From positions 2,728,001 to 2,792,000 of the forward strand of contig OZ252011.1 of NCBI GenBank assembly GCA_965247355.1: a stretch of 64,000 nt of DNA. Reading direction: 5' to 3'. The DNA is from RHLJ01 sp965247355. Its GTDB lineage: Bacteria; Bacteroidota; Rhodothermia; Balneolales; Balneolaceae. Below are positions 50,175 through 58,310 of this stretch, piece after piece; position 1 is the first letter of the stretch, and each line of letters starts with the position of its first letter. The notes beneath the pieces were generated by a model. That model searched no databases. It had not been told where the DNA came from and saw only the letters and a program-made list of their open reading frames with translations. A program made the position numbers and the translations under genes.

Positions 50175-50367
50175 GATAATCCCTTAAAATTAACATCAAC
50201 GTTGTTCTTTGTGAGGAGCATTGAATTTTTTGTGATAAACCCATTCTTAACGACGAAGCAATCTCATCTAGCCGGGCAAATTCCACGAGATTGCCACGGC
50301 ACTTGCTTCGCTTTGTGCCTCGCAATGACAATGTATAATTTCGGATATTTCTGAAGAAGCGAAGCAT
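50167..50367 (-). pseudogene. DUF6090 gene-start remnant fused to palindromic repeat copy A
   Basis: The 66-codon frame starts with MLRFFRNIRN, the DUF6090 head, coupled to the preceding gene by TAATG. It then runs into the palindromic repeat and continues as a meaningless Arg/Ser-rich reading (TLSLRGTKRSKCRGNLVEF). It has no membrane helix. It appears to be the first ten codons of a DUF6090 gene left behind by insertion or recombination, or a start duplicated with the repeat. It may still pass ribosomes to the next gene, because its stop lies in that gene's start codon region. Confidence 0.75.
50205..50332. repeat. Palindromic extragenic repeat, copy A
   Basis: The unit of about 128 bp has inverted segments: CGAAGCAATCTC on the left and GAGATTGC plus TGCTTCG on the right, with outer imperfect arms TTTGTGAGGAGCA and TGCCTCGCAA. 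It shares its right 80 bases almost base for base with copy B at 51911-52039 (about 8 differences over 114 bases including the remnant codons). It is REP/MITE-like and encodes no transposase. Confidence 0.8.
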
Positions 50368-51104
50368 TATTCAAGTTCTCCCACGAATTCTATAAAACGT
50401 GAACCTGTTTCGATCATGGCTTTGTACTGTTCAAATAAATTTGATTGAATAGCTACTCTACCTGCAGCTGCGGATACAGCAGGGTCATCTAATACTATTT
50501 GGATGGTCTCATAAAAAAAAGCTTCTGAGGCTATTTCCGGATTTACATACAATTCAAAAAGATTCTTAAAAGTACCTTTTGCACCTGCTTCGGCTTCCAT
50601 TGCCTCTATAAATTCGTTTGTACTTATTTCCTGATCTCTTGCTTCATTAACTGAATCATAATATTGATATATAAGTGTTTCAAACTCTGTATCTCTTAGC
50701 TTTCCTAACAAACCTGAACTTTTGAGTGCCTCGAATCCGCTTTCATTTATGTTGATATAATCCTCAACAAAAATTGCTTCTATCATTTCAAAAAAGCGTT
50801 CGGGTTCAACTTCTTTCGTATTCTTCAGGTTTAAATATTCGAGAGCTAAGACACTGGCACTATCTTTAACAGCAATCATATTATTTGCAGCCTCAATATC
50901 CTGTTCCATATTTTTCGCAATGCTATTTAATGAAGCAATCAATTCGTTATTTTCTATGCGATCCTGATTCCAGTTATTCACTTGTAGCGCAATCAAAATC
51001 CCAATCACTACCAGAAATATTTCACCAATAGCATACAGCAGATACGTTCGAACTTTGTTCTGTTCCATGAGCGTTTTTCGTATTTGGCGGAAGAAGCGAA
51101 GCAT
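50367..51104 (-). CDS. DUF6090-family membrane protein (array member 5)
   Basis: This 245-residue paralog has head MLRFFRQIRKTLMEQNKVR, helix YLLYAIGEIFLVVIGILIAL and QVNNWNQDR. The outer domain is acidic (many Glu and Asp) and includes GFEALKSSGLLGKLRDTEFETLIYQYYDSV, the recurring pattern of the family. Both ends are coupled: its ATG overlaps the stop of member 6 as TAATG, and its stop overlaps the ATG of the remnant frame 50167-50367 in the same way. Confidence 0.85.
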   Translation of the reverse strand: MLRFFRQIRKTLMEQNKVRTYLLYAIGEIFLVVIGILIALQVNNWNQDRIENNELIASLNSIAKNMEQDIEAANNMIAVKDSASVLALEYLNLKNTKEVEPERFFEMIEAIFVEDYININESGFEALKSSGLLGKLRDTEFETLIYQYYDSVNEARDQEISTNEFIEAMEAEAGAKGTFKNLFELYVNPEIASEAFFYETIQIVLDDPAVSAAAGRVAIQSNLFEQYKAMIETGSRFIEFVGELE

Positions 51105-51883
51105 TATTCTTCTCTCCTGTCTTCTCTAACATAATCCGGTGAGCAAGTCGTATTCAACTCTTCAGCTAATGTATCACACATAGACTCCGCTGTAAGCACT
51201 AAAGCCCTTCTGCCTCCTCGAAATACAATTAAATTTCTGAGCCCTCTGTTAACTATTGCAACAAAAGTCTCATTATTTGCAAGGTTCTCAAAATTAAACT
51301 CATCTCTTGTTTTTAACCTAGAATTAGCATCATATACTTTTTTATAATCATTGTCAGCAAAGTCCATAGGATTATTGAATGTTCTTCTGAAAAAATCCAA
51401 TGATTCTGAGTACGTCTCAGTTTGTGTAATGAATCTATTTATACTTATCCTGACCTCATTACTTTCGATATGCTGAATGATTCCTGCATTATTCGCCTCA
51501 TCATACACAGATCTATATGGTTTCAAAGAACTATAAAATCCCAGGCTCGCAATACCACGAGTAAAAACAGAGTCTGATCCGTCAGGCATTTCTTTTCTAC
51601 TCAACATTTCAGCTGCTTGTGTAGAAGATTCTAAACCACTTTGACCGGCATCGTATACAGATCCCAGAGCTGCCACATTATATTCTGCCTCTTCCAGCAG
51701 CTTAAATAAATAGGTTTCTACCTGATTTTTAAGTTTCCGCTCCTCATTCCAGTTATTCACTTGCAGAGCAATCAGTATTCCAATCACCACTAAAAGGATC
51801 TCACCAAGAGCATAAAGTAAATAAGTACGAATTTTATTTTGTTCCATAAGGGTTTTTCGGATAGTTCTAAAAAATCTAAGCAC
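51104..51883 (-). CDS. DUF6090-family membrane protein (array member 6, promoter-proximal full copy)
   Basis: This 259-residue paralog begins at a GTG: head MLRFFRTIRKTLMEQNKIR, helix YLLYALGEILLVVIGILIAL, QVNNWNEER. The outer domain has the family pattern in the form VYDEANNAGIIQHIESNEVRISINRFITQTE. The C-terminus carries two Cys (MCDTLAEELNTTC), unlike its neighbours, and may form a disulfide outside the cytoplasm. Its start codon lies within the last codons of the remnant frame at 51876-52073. The stop couples to member 5 as TAATG. Confidence 0.83.
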   Translation of the reverse strand: MLRFFRTIRKTLMEQNKIRTYLLYALGEILLVVIGILIALQVNNWNEERKLKNQVETYLFKLLEEAEYNVAALGSVYDAGQSGLESSTQAAEMLSRKEMPDGSDSVFTRGIASLGFYSSLKPYRSVYDEANNAGIIQHIESNEVRISINRFITQTETYSESLDFFRRTFNNPMDFADNDYKKVYDANSRLKTRDEFNFENLANNETFVAIVNRGLRNLIVFRGGRRALVLTAESMCDTLAEELNTTCSPDYVREDRREE

Positions 51884-52073
51884 GTGAACCCCTCAATAAA
51901 ATAAATGTCTGTCTTTGCGAGGAGTATGTAATTCTGAACAAAGATTCGATTAACATCAACGAAGCAATCTCATCTAACCGGGTAAATTCCACGAGATTGC
52001 CACGGCACTTGCTTCGCTTAGTGCATCGCAATGAAAATGTATAATTTCGAATATTTCTGAAGAAGCGGAGCAT
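51876..52073 (-). pseudogene. DUF6090 gene-start remnant fused to palindromic repeat copy B
   Basis: A 65-codon frame again opens with MLRFFRNIRN, directly after the stop of the VOC lipoprotein gene (TAG then ATG). It becomes repeat-derived sequence (TFSLRCTKRSKCRGNLVEF). It parallels the remnant at 50167-50367 in position, reading frame and 8-bp overlap with the next gene. The two junctions are nearly identical, so the remnant plus repeat was probably duplicated as a unit with the gene beside it. Confidence 0.75.
51911..52039. repeat. Palindromic extragenic repeat, copy B
   Basis: This is the second copy of the unit seen at 50205-50332, with the same internal inverted segments (CGAAGCAATCTC and GAGATTGC). 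Its terminal TTTGCGAGG / TCGCAA arms are better preserved than in copy A. It lies between the VOC lipoprotein gene and array member 6. Confidence 0.8.
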
Positions 52074-52580
52074 CTAGAAATCTCCCTCCACCATCTCCAT
52101 CAGTTCAATCAGCTCTCCATCCGGTCCATAAAAAAATACTGTTTTTGCTTCGATGTCTCCGGCTTTAAGGTGACGTTTTTTTACAGCTAATGCTGCTCCT
52201 GCTTGTAAAGCTACTTCTATGGAGGCATCAATATCATCTACTTCAATTCCTACATGCTGATAATGTGGCGATTGAAGTGTGGAATCACCCGCAACCGGAG
52301 ATTGTACAAATTCATAATTGAACCGGTAACCGGGCATTCGCATCAGTGTGATATTGATAGCTAGTGTATCATTAGCAGCTTCCTCATTAAACACCACCAT
52401 TTCTGTCAACTGTTTGTGGAATTGCATTCCAAAGGCTTCTTCATAAAAAGCTCTGGACGCTTCCGCATTGGTAACGTACAGCATAGCGTGATTAAAACGC
52501 GGATTTGATTGTTCTATAGTTTCTGCATTATCACATGCTAAGATCAGACATAGCCCGAGCAGACCTAAAATTTTACCCAT
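52074..52580 (-). CDS. VOC-superfamily lipoprotein at the head of the DUF6090 array
   Basis: The 168-residue protein has a lipoprotein signal (LGLCLILAC, lipid-attached Cys16) and a single VOC/glyoxalase module: FNHAMLYVTNAEASRAFYEEAFGMQFHKQL, YQHVGIEVDDIDASIEVALQAGA and VFFYGPDGELIELME. Candidate metal ligands are the His of FNHAML, the His of YQHVGI and the Glu of IELME. Enzymatic role and substrate are unknown; VOC proteins on the envelope surface are uncommon. Its stop abuts the ATG of the remnant that leads into the DUF6090 array, so it is probably the first gene of that transcript. Confidence 0.85.
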   Translation of the reverse strand: MGKILGLLGLCLILACDNAETIEQSNPRFNHAMLYVTNAEASRAFYEEAFGMQFHKQLTEMVVFNEEAANDTLAINITLMRMPGYRFNYEFVQSPVAGDSTLQSPHYQHVGIEVDDIDASIEVALQAGAALAVKKRHLKAGDIEAKTVFFYGPDGELIELMEMVEGDF

Positions 52581-52783
52581 TTATAACCCCGATTATTTAA
52601 AACTAATTAACTGAAAAAGTCCCTGATCTACAAAGATTCAATTAGTTTTTTACTAAAACAATCATTCGCTCAAGATTTCTTCATCGTCCTATACATTCTT
52701 TTTCCTGCTAATAATATTAGCTACCAGATCTTCCATTTCATGACTGGTAAAAACCAATTAAGTTAGAAGAAGCGAACCATGTA

Positions 52784-52975
52784 TTACCCGGTTACTCCAT
52801 ACCCGTCAATATCTTTGCCTACATGTTTTTCGAGAACATGGAGTGTATTGTACAACAGCTCTCTTGTTTTCTTAAGATTAGCTTCAAGAAGCTCCACCCG
52901 TTCCTCCAAAGTATCTGCCTGCTGCTGTTGCTTTTCCGGCTCTTCCTGCTGCATTAAGTCGAAAAAGATTCCCAT
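52784..52975 (-). CDS. Small coiled-coil protein
   Basis: The 63-residue protein is MGIFFDLMQQ followed by a Gln/Glu-rich heptad region (TLEERVELLEANLKKTRELLYNTLHVLEKHV) that should form a coiled coil, and a short tail. It lies 32 bp downstream of the TPR membrane protein gene on the same strand and probably shares its transcript. I do not recognise the family. The heptad pattern and good start make it a likely real gene. Confidence 0.6.
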   Translation of the reverse strand: MGIFFDLMQQEEPEKQQQQADTLEERVELLEANLKKTRELLYNTLHVLEKHVGKDIDGYGVTG

Positions 52976-53007
52976 GATTTTTTATTTATTTAGGTACTTG
53001 TCTAATC

Positions 53008-54822
53008 TTATCTGCTACATCTGAAAGGTATTTCTACAACTTCTCCTCGCCTATGATTTTCTCTTTCCAGTATCATCAACAATTTTGGATATTGAGTATA
53101 ATCAAAGTATCGGTAATACAACCACGCTACTAAATTAATCATCTGGTTCTGATCTTCCAGATAGTTTATTAATTCATGGGCCTCTTCATCCCTTCCCAGT
53201 GTTTTTAATGCAATCCATTGCGTTCCGATTCTTGTTCCCTTTATCGAAGATTCATAAATATCATTGGCAAGCTCATCATTCCCATCTGCACACGCCTGTC
53301 GTAAATCGGAAATGGCAAAATTTTCAATGGGTATTTCTAAGCCTCTTAATCTCTTTTTAATTTCTCTGGCTCTGTCATACTCCCCATTCCAAAGCATAAT
53401 GCGGTGTGACTGATACGCCAGTTGCTCACTGTATGGATATTGATCCAGTTTTTCCTGCATCCATGGATCCGCATTTTCGGTATTATCAGTCCAGAAATAG
53501 AACGAAGCGGTGCCTTCTACATCAAATGTATTTTCCAATATATACTTCAGAGCCTGATCATGATATTCTCTTGCTTCCTCCCACTCCCCTAGTATACTCA
53601 GGTAATACACTATATCTCTATAATTCGTAGCATCAGAAGGTCGCTGTTCGATATATCTCTGAAGATAATCGGTGGCCTTTCGAAGTTCTAAATTTATATA
53701 GGCTTGCTTCGAAAGATACATAAGCCGATCCACCTCATCAGAGTACCGGATCGCCAGACTGAGCCGTTCATCAACCATCCTCAGCTTATCTTCATAATCG
53801 ATGTTAAACGCCTGAGAACCCATGGAGGTAAGTGACATATCATTTAAGATGATATTTGCAGACTGAAAATGAGCCGGGCCAAATTCCGGGTCTTCTTTTC
53901 TGGCCTCTTCAAAAAATTCATAGGCAGATTCTGTATTCTCTATATCATCATCATTAAGCAAAGACAAGCCCTCCACATATCGTGTATAAGCATCAATAGA
54001 TGAAGTACCGAATTCCACCATTTCCCTCAAAGCTTCAGGATCCATAGCCGTTTCTAATGCGGTGGCAATCTTGAAGGCTATATCTTCCTGTATATCGATT
54101 ATATCTGTTTTTGGACGGTCGTAGGTTTCTGACCAAAGATGGAATCCATCTGATGCTCGTATCAACTGAGCGGTAATTCTGTATTTATCAGAAGAGGATC
54201 TGATTGAGCCTTCCAGAATATGAGCCACTCCTAATGTATCTGCAATTCTTATGATATCTATATTTTTATCTTTGTATTGGAAAGATGAGGTGCGTGAAGC
54301 TACCAGTAAATCCGGTGCTTTCGCCAATGAGTTCAAAATTTCTTCCGTTAATCCATCCGCAAAATATTCCTGATCGCCACCGGCGTTAAAGTCATCAAAA
54401 GGAAGTACCGCGATCGACTTATTGGAAATGGTTGAAACTGGTACAGGGCCATCAGAAATAGTAGAAGTAGCAAAAAAGACCCGCTCAATTACAAGAAATA
54501 TAACCATTATACTCAGAGAAGAGATAATTATGCGATTCAGCTTTTTGCCGGTATTATGAGTTATAGAATCGTCCGCATCAATTTGTTTAGTGGTTTTTAA
54601 ACCTTCAGGAGTTAATTCAAAAGCCCAGGCAAAGATGAGAACCATTGGGAAACCAACAAAAACCGAAATAGTAACAAAAGGAGGTATCCAATCCGGGAAC
54701 CCAAATTGCGGTGCTATGACGTCAAATATCTGTATAATCAGCCATCCCGCAATAGCATAAGCAGTTGCGACTTTGAAGACGTTTCTGCGTTTTAGTTCTT
54801 CGAAAAGCCGTTTTAAATTCAT
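53008..54822 (-). CDS. FlgO/TolB-like domain TPR membrane protein (CadC/adenylate-cyclase-neighbour type)
   Basis: The 604-residue protein begins MNLKRLFEELKRRNVFKVATAYAIAGWLIIQ with three membrane segments in the first 120 residues. A FlgO/TolB N-like domain follows at about 133-260 (SIAVLPFDDF, FADGLTEEILNSLAKAPDLLVASRTSSFQY, HILEGSIRSS, ITAQLIRASDGFHLWSETYDRP). Ten or so degenerate TPR helices follow to the end. Homologues often carry an additional adenylate cyclase or DNA-binding domain; none is present here. It is likely a membrane sensor or scaffold. It sits alone with the small coiled-coil gene after it, and diverges from the DksA-type gene. Confidence 0.85.
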   Translation of the reverse strand: MNLKRLFEELKRRNVFKVATAYAIAGWLIIQIFDVIAPQFGFPDWIPPFVTISVFVGFPMVLIFAWAFELTPEGLKTTKQIDADDSITHNTGKKLNRIIISSLSIMVIFLVIERVFFATSTISDGPVPVSTISNKSIAVLPFDDFNAGGDQEYFADGLTEEILNSLAKAPDLLVASRTSSFQYKDKNIDIIRIADTLGVAHILEGSIRSSSDKYRITAQLIRASDGFHLWSETYDRPKTDIIDIQEDIAFKIATALETAMDPEALREMVEFGTSSIDAYTRYVEGLSLLNDDDIENTESAYEFFEEARKEDPEFGPAHFQSANIILNDMSLTSMGSQAFNIDYEDKLRMVDERLSLAIRYSDEVDRLMYLSKQAYINLELRKATDYLQRYIEQRPSDATNYRDIVYYLSILGEWEEAREYHDQALKYILENTFDVEGTASFYFWTDNTENADPWMQEKLDQYPYSEQLAYQSHRIMLWNGEYDRAREIKKRLRGLEIPIENFAISDLRQACADGNDELANDIYESSIKGTRIGTQWIALKTLGRDEEAHELINYLEDQNQMINLVAWLYYRYFDYTQYPKLLMILERENHRRGEVVEIPFRCSR

Positions 54823-54974
54823 AGTACCCCACCCAAAGATTAGACCTGCCTAATAAAAGAAAAAAACATGGGATTTCCTTGCGCTAAGCTTAATATCCGG
54901 TGTGTTTTCTTTAAAACCCTAAATTATTCTGCTTTGTATTTAATCCATACTTTGGCTGAAATAATCTGTATTAA

Positions 54975-55307
54975 ATGACCCCTTCCGAAAAAGAACAACT
55001 TAAGATCATTATTCTTGATAAAATCTCGATTCTTAAGGAAGAAATTGTTGAATTAACTGAGCTGACTAAACCAATCCCGTTGGATGCTGCTATCGGTAGA
55101 GTTTCCCGTATGGATGCTATCAACAATAAAACGATCAATGAAGCCTCTTTGCGAGAAAAAAAGAAGATATTGAAACGACTTGAACGTATTTATGAAAGTT
55201 CTGAAGGCAAGGAATTTGGGCTTTGTCATAAATGTGGGAAAGAAATTCCATTTGGACGATTGAAATATATGCCGCATACTTCCCGCTGTGTACAATGTGT
55301 TGGATAA
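54975..55307 (+). CDS. DksA/TraR-type zinc finger transcriptional regulator
   Basis: The 110-residue protein has an N-terminal coiled-coil-like helix pair (LKIIILDKISILKEEIVELTEL, RVSRMDAINNKTIN) and the C4 finger CHKCGKEIPFGRLKYMP ... CVQC. The acidic tip (DxxDxA) of true DksA, needed to act in the RNA polymerase channel, is replaced here by a DAAIGRVSRMDA-type loop, so it belongs to the DksA/TraR superfamily rather than canonical DksA. It may tune transcription, perhaps with ppGpp. It starts 152 bp from the divergent TPR gene and ends 12 bp before the ROK kinase gene, with which it should be co-transcribed. Confidence 0.88.
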   Translation: MTPSEKEQLKIIILDKISILKEEIVELTELTKPIPLDAAIGRVSRMDAINNKTINEASLREKKKILKRLERIYESSEGKEFGLCHKCGKEIPFGRLKYMPHTSRCVQCVG

Positions 55308-55319
55308 AAAATAGTTTTT

Positions 55320-56054
55320 ATGGAGATACTAGGAATTGATGTTGGAGGCTCAGGAATAAAAGGGGCTATTGTTGATACAGAAAAAGGAGAACTACTTACA
55401 GAACGACACCGAATCGTTACCCCACAACCTGCTACACCAGATGCGGTAATTGATGTAATTGTTCAAATAGTAAACCATTTCGACTGGCACGGACCGATCG
55501 GATGCGGTTTCCCGGCTGCAGTAGTCAACGAAATCACCAAAACAGCTGCTAACATAGACAACTCATGGATTGGGGTTAATGCCTCTGCTCAAATTGAAAA
55601 AGCTACGGGTTGCCCTACTCATCTTGTAAATGATGTGGATGCAGCAGCTTTCGCTGAAATGAATTTCGGAGCAGGGGTTGGAGAAACAGGAACCGTATTT
55701 ATGGCTGCTTTTGGAACCGGAATCGGAACAGCTATTTTCCGGAAGGGTCAGCTCATACCAAATACTGAACTGGGACATATCACTCTGAACGGAATTAAGG
55801 CTGAACACTATGCTGCTAACTCTGTTCGTGAAACCAAGGACCTGAGCTGGGAAATCTGGGGCTTACGGGTTAATGAATATCTAAAATTAATTGAGTCTCT
55901 ATTCTGGCCGGATTTATTCATCATAGGAGGCGGTGTAAGTAAAAACTTCGATTCCTATAAAGAGTTCCTGAATGTAGAAGCAAGAGTAGTACCTGCTGCC
56001 AGCCGTAACCACGCCGGTATAATCGGAGCGGCCTTATCTACATTAAATAAATAG
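55320..56054 (+). CDS. ppgK: ROK-family kinase, polyphosphate glucokinase-like
   Basis: The 244-residue enzyme phosphorylates glucose, probably from polyphosphate, feeding glycolysis. The phosphate-binding motif is DVGGSGIKG (7-15), the catalytic Asp105 is in LVNDVDAAA, the second phosphate loop is AFGTGIGTA (130-138), and ELGHI supplies the sugar-binding Glu/His. Residues line up with the PPGK group of ROK kinases (short, about 250 residues, no zinc-finger Cys cluster). The donor (polyphosphate or ATP) is not certain. It sits 12 bp after the DksA-type gene. A degenerate paralog is encoded at 59540-60292. Confidence 0.85.
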   Translation: MEILGIDVGGSGIKGAIVDTEKGELLTERHRIVTPQPATPDAVIDVIVQIVNHFDWHGPIGCGFPAAVVNEITKTAANIDNSWIGVNASAQIEKATGCPTHLVNDVDAAAFAEMNFGAGVGETGTVFMAAFGTGIGTAIFRKGQLIPNTELGHITLNGIKAEHYAANSVRETKDLSWEIWGLRVNEYLKLIESLFWPDLFIIGGGVSKNFDSYKEFLNVEARVVPAASRNHAGIIGAALSTLNK

Positions 56055-56150
56055 CGATCCATCACTTTTTCGGATTCATTTCTTTTTTTCTGTATACATT
56101 CTCAGCTGCTGTTTGCGATTGGCTAACTACTATCCGGCAACTGAGTTCCT

Positions 56151-57092
56151 ATGAAAAATGTACTTCTGTTTCTAACTCCGGTTTTCATCTGGGGTTCAAC
56201 ATGGTTTGTTATCAAATTCCAGGTTGGGGATGTTGACCCGATGTATTCGGTATCTTATCGGTTCGGAATTGCAGGTATAATCATGCTGGTTGCAAGTAAA
56301 CTCCTGGGGTTAAAGCTCTCCTTCACCAGAAAAGAACACGCCTTCATACTACTCCAGGGATTGCTCTTATTCGGCTTCAATTACTGGATGGTGTATCAAT
56401 CAGAGTTATACCTTACCAGCGGACTCGTAGGATTAATCTTTTCTCTAATCGTTTTTGGAAACATCATAAACGGACGGATTTTTCTGGGAACTCCTTTTGA
56501 AGCAAAAGTCATTATTGGCGGGCTTCTGGGAATTATTGGTACCGCCCTCATTTTCTGGAATGATCTTTCTCATTTCTCTTTTTCTGATTCTAAAATGCTT
56601 GGACTTGCTCTGGTAATTACTGGAGTTTTCTCTGCTTCTCTGGGAAATATCACTTCCGCAAGAAACCAGAAACATGGCATCCCGGTAATTACCTCGAATG
56701 CTTTTGGAATGACATATGGTGCTATTGCTATGTTTGTGATTGCTTTCGCCAGCGGTAAGCAGGTTTCCTTTATTCCATCTTTCGAGTATGTTGGTTCGTT
56801 GCTTTATTTATCTATCCTGGGCTCTATTGTAGCTTTTGGAGCTTACCTTACTCTGGTAGGAAATATCGGAGCGAGCAAAGCCGCTTATGTAAATCTGTTA
56901 AGTCCGGTTATCGCTTTATTTCTCTCCACTATTTTCGAAGACTATCAATGGAGTTTGCTAAGCTTATTTGGTGCTTTTTTCATTCTGATTGGAAATGGAA
57001 TTGCCATTGTTTTCAACCGAAAACCGAAAACTCCTCCGGGAAAGCCAAATTTGGAAGAGCCTGCTGAACAAATTATTAAAGCTATTAAGTAG
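56151..57092 (+). CDS. DMT/EamA-family transporter
   Basis: The 313-residue membrane protein has ten helices and two EamA repeats, starting VLLFLTPVFIWGSTWFVIK and LVGNIGASKAAYVNLLSPVIALFLSTIF. Members export metabolites such as amino acids, nucleotides or drugs, but the substrate cannot be read here. A proline-rich tail (RKPKTPPGKPNLEEP) closes the protein. It follows ppgK by 97 bp on the same strand, possibly with its own promoter. Confidence 0.9.
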   Translation: MKNVLLFLTPVFIWGSTWFVIKFQVGDVDPMYSVSYRFGIAGIIMLVASKLLGLKLSFTRKEHAFILLQGLLLFGFNYWMVYQSELYLTSGLVGLIFSLIVFGNIINGRIFLGTPFEAKVIIGGLLGIIGTALIFWNDLSHFSFSDSKMLGLALVITGVFSASLGNITSARNQKHGIPVITSNAFGMTYGAIAMFVIAFASGKQVSFIPSFEYVGSLLYLSILGSIVAFGAYLTLVGNIGASKAAYVNLLSPVIALFLSTIFEDYQWSLLSLFGAFFILIGNGIAIVFNRKPKTPPGKPNLEEPAEQIIKAIK

Positions 57093-57187
57093 CATCTATA
57101 TTCCATTTGATCAGCTTTCATAAATTTATAACATATGTTGATACATAATGTTTCGCTAACTAGAATGTAAAACAAACAATAATACCT

Positions 57188-57931
57188 ATGACAAAAGCTC
57201 TTCTATTAGTCCTGTTAATAGCCTCTGTTGTATTGAACTTCTATTTGTATGAACGTGAGCGAAATTTGAATAATGAATTTAACCTTGCTATTGAGTCTCT
57301 TGAAACTCAAGAAGATGATTTAAAAATGTTTACAGGAATGATAAGTGATTTTAATCCGAAGCGATCTCAGGTTATTGATTACTTTGAAGAATTTTATCCA
57401 AGTGATTCTTTGGGGCCATACACTTCTCAGGTTGTTTGGAGGGATCATAATTTCTTCTTTACAAAAGATAGTACCTTACATATGATGTCTTATTCTTCTT
57501 CTCCTGAATGGGTATGTGGTACATTCATTGGATGTGAATCTAACTTAAGATTTGAACTACCAGAGATTCTTTATTCACCACTTTTAGAAAAGATGGAGTG
57601 GTTATTATTCAACTTTCCATATTCGTACTTATTTGGCTTTTTTTTAATAATATTTTTTTTTCAGATTAAAAGTAGAAATTCTTCAAGTCCTCAAAAAACT
57701 TATTTAATGGCCTACTTAATGCTTCTAACTGGTTTTATTTTTACAAATTTCACTGCTTTTTTATGGTTGGAAGATGTAATGTTTACAGACATTTCAAGAA
57801 GTTTGTTAGTTGCAAGCTGGAATGAGATACAATACCAATTCCTTATTAGTTTAATCTTGTCTTTTATTGTACCGGGCATTGGAATAATCACTAATAAATT
57901 TATTTCTGTTAAAGAGAATAGCTATGAGTAA
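57188..57931 (+). CDS. Membrane protein of unknown function
   Basis: I do not recognise a family. The 247-residue protein has a helix at 3-20 (ALLLVLLIASVVLNFYLY), then an outside region of about 120 residues with two Cys (VCGTFIGCES) that may pair. Three C-terminal helices follow (about 148-163, 178-195, 220-237). It is more AT-rich than its neighbours, perhaps a sign of acquisition. The 3' end overlaps the VOC gene by 8 bp, so the two are coupled. The function is unknown. Confidence 0.7.
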   Translation: MTKALLLVLLIASVVLNFYLYERERNLNNEFNLAIESLETQEDDLKMFTGMISDFNPKRSQVIDYFEEFYPSDSLGPYTSQVVWRDHNFFFTKDSTLHMMSYSSSPEWVCGTFIGCESNLRFELPEILYSPLLEKMEWLLFNFPYSYLFGFFLIIFFFQIKSRNSSSPQKTYLMAYLMLLTGFIFTNFTAFLWLEDVMFTDISRSLLVASWNEIQYQFLISLILSFIVPGIGIITNKFISVKENSYE

Positions 57932-58310
57932 AGCAAAACATGTAATAAGCTGGTTCGAACTTCCTGTCACGGATATGGATCGGGCCAAAGCTTTCTATGA
58001 GACTATTTTTGATATCGAGCTTGAGCTGATGGAACTTGGAGAGAATTTTAAGATGGCCATCTTTCCCGGAGGCCAGTCGGTAGTTGGAGGAGCGTTGGTT
58101 TGGAATGCTGAATACTATAAGCCCAGCAACACTCACGGACCACTTATTCATTTTAATGCCAATCCCGACTTACAAATCGTTCAGGACAAAATTGAGGAGG
58201 CTGGTGGAATGGTATCCATCCCAAAAAGAGGTATTGGTCCCGGAAGAGGATTCATGGCTGTGTTTGAAGATACCGAAGGAAACCGGGTAGCATTGCATTC
58301 GAACAGCTAA
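57924..58310 (+). CDS. VOC-superfamily protein
   Basis: The 128-residue glyoxalase-fold protein has a single module: HVISWFELPVTDMDRAKAFYETIFDIELEL at the start and GRGFMAVFEDTEGNRVALHSN at the end. The first metal position is His6 region (KHVISWFE); the end reads VALHS where many have Glu, so metal chemistry is uncertain. It belongs to the broad group annotated as 27-kDa-antigen-like VOC proteins. It is translationally coupled to the preceding membrane protein (8-bp overlap) and to the 41-residue peptide after it (TAATG). Confidence 0.85.
   Translation: MSKAKHVISWFELPVTDMDRAKAFYETIFDIELELMELGENFKMAIFPGGQSVVGGALVWNAEYYKPSNTHGPLIHFNANPDLQIVQDKIEEAGGMVSIPKRGIGPGRGFMAVFEDTEGNRVALHSNS

Noticed and set aside
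50205..52039. Insertion sequence
   Set aside because: No transposase frame, no duplicated target flanks that I can identify, and the size of about 130 bp fits a palindromic repeat, not an IS.
47205..52073. CRISPR-like or simple tandem repeat explanation for the array
   Set aside because: The repeated units are whole coding genes with conserved starts and divergent ends, not short direct repeats with spacers.
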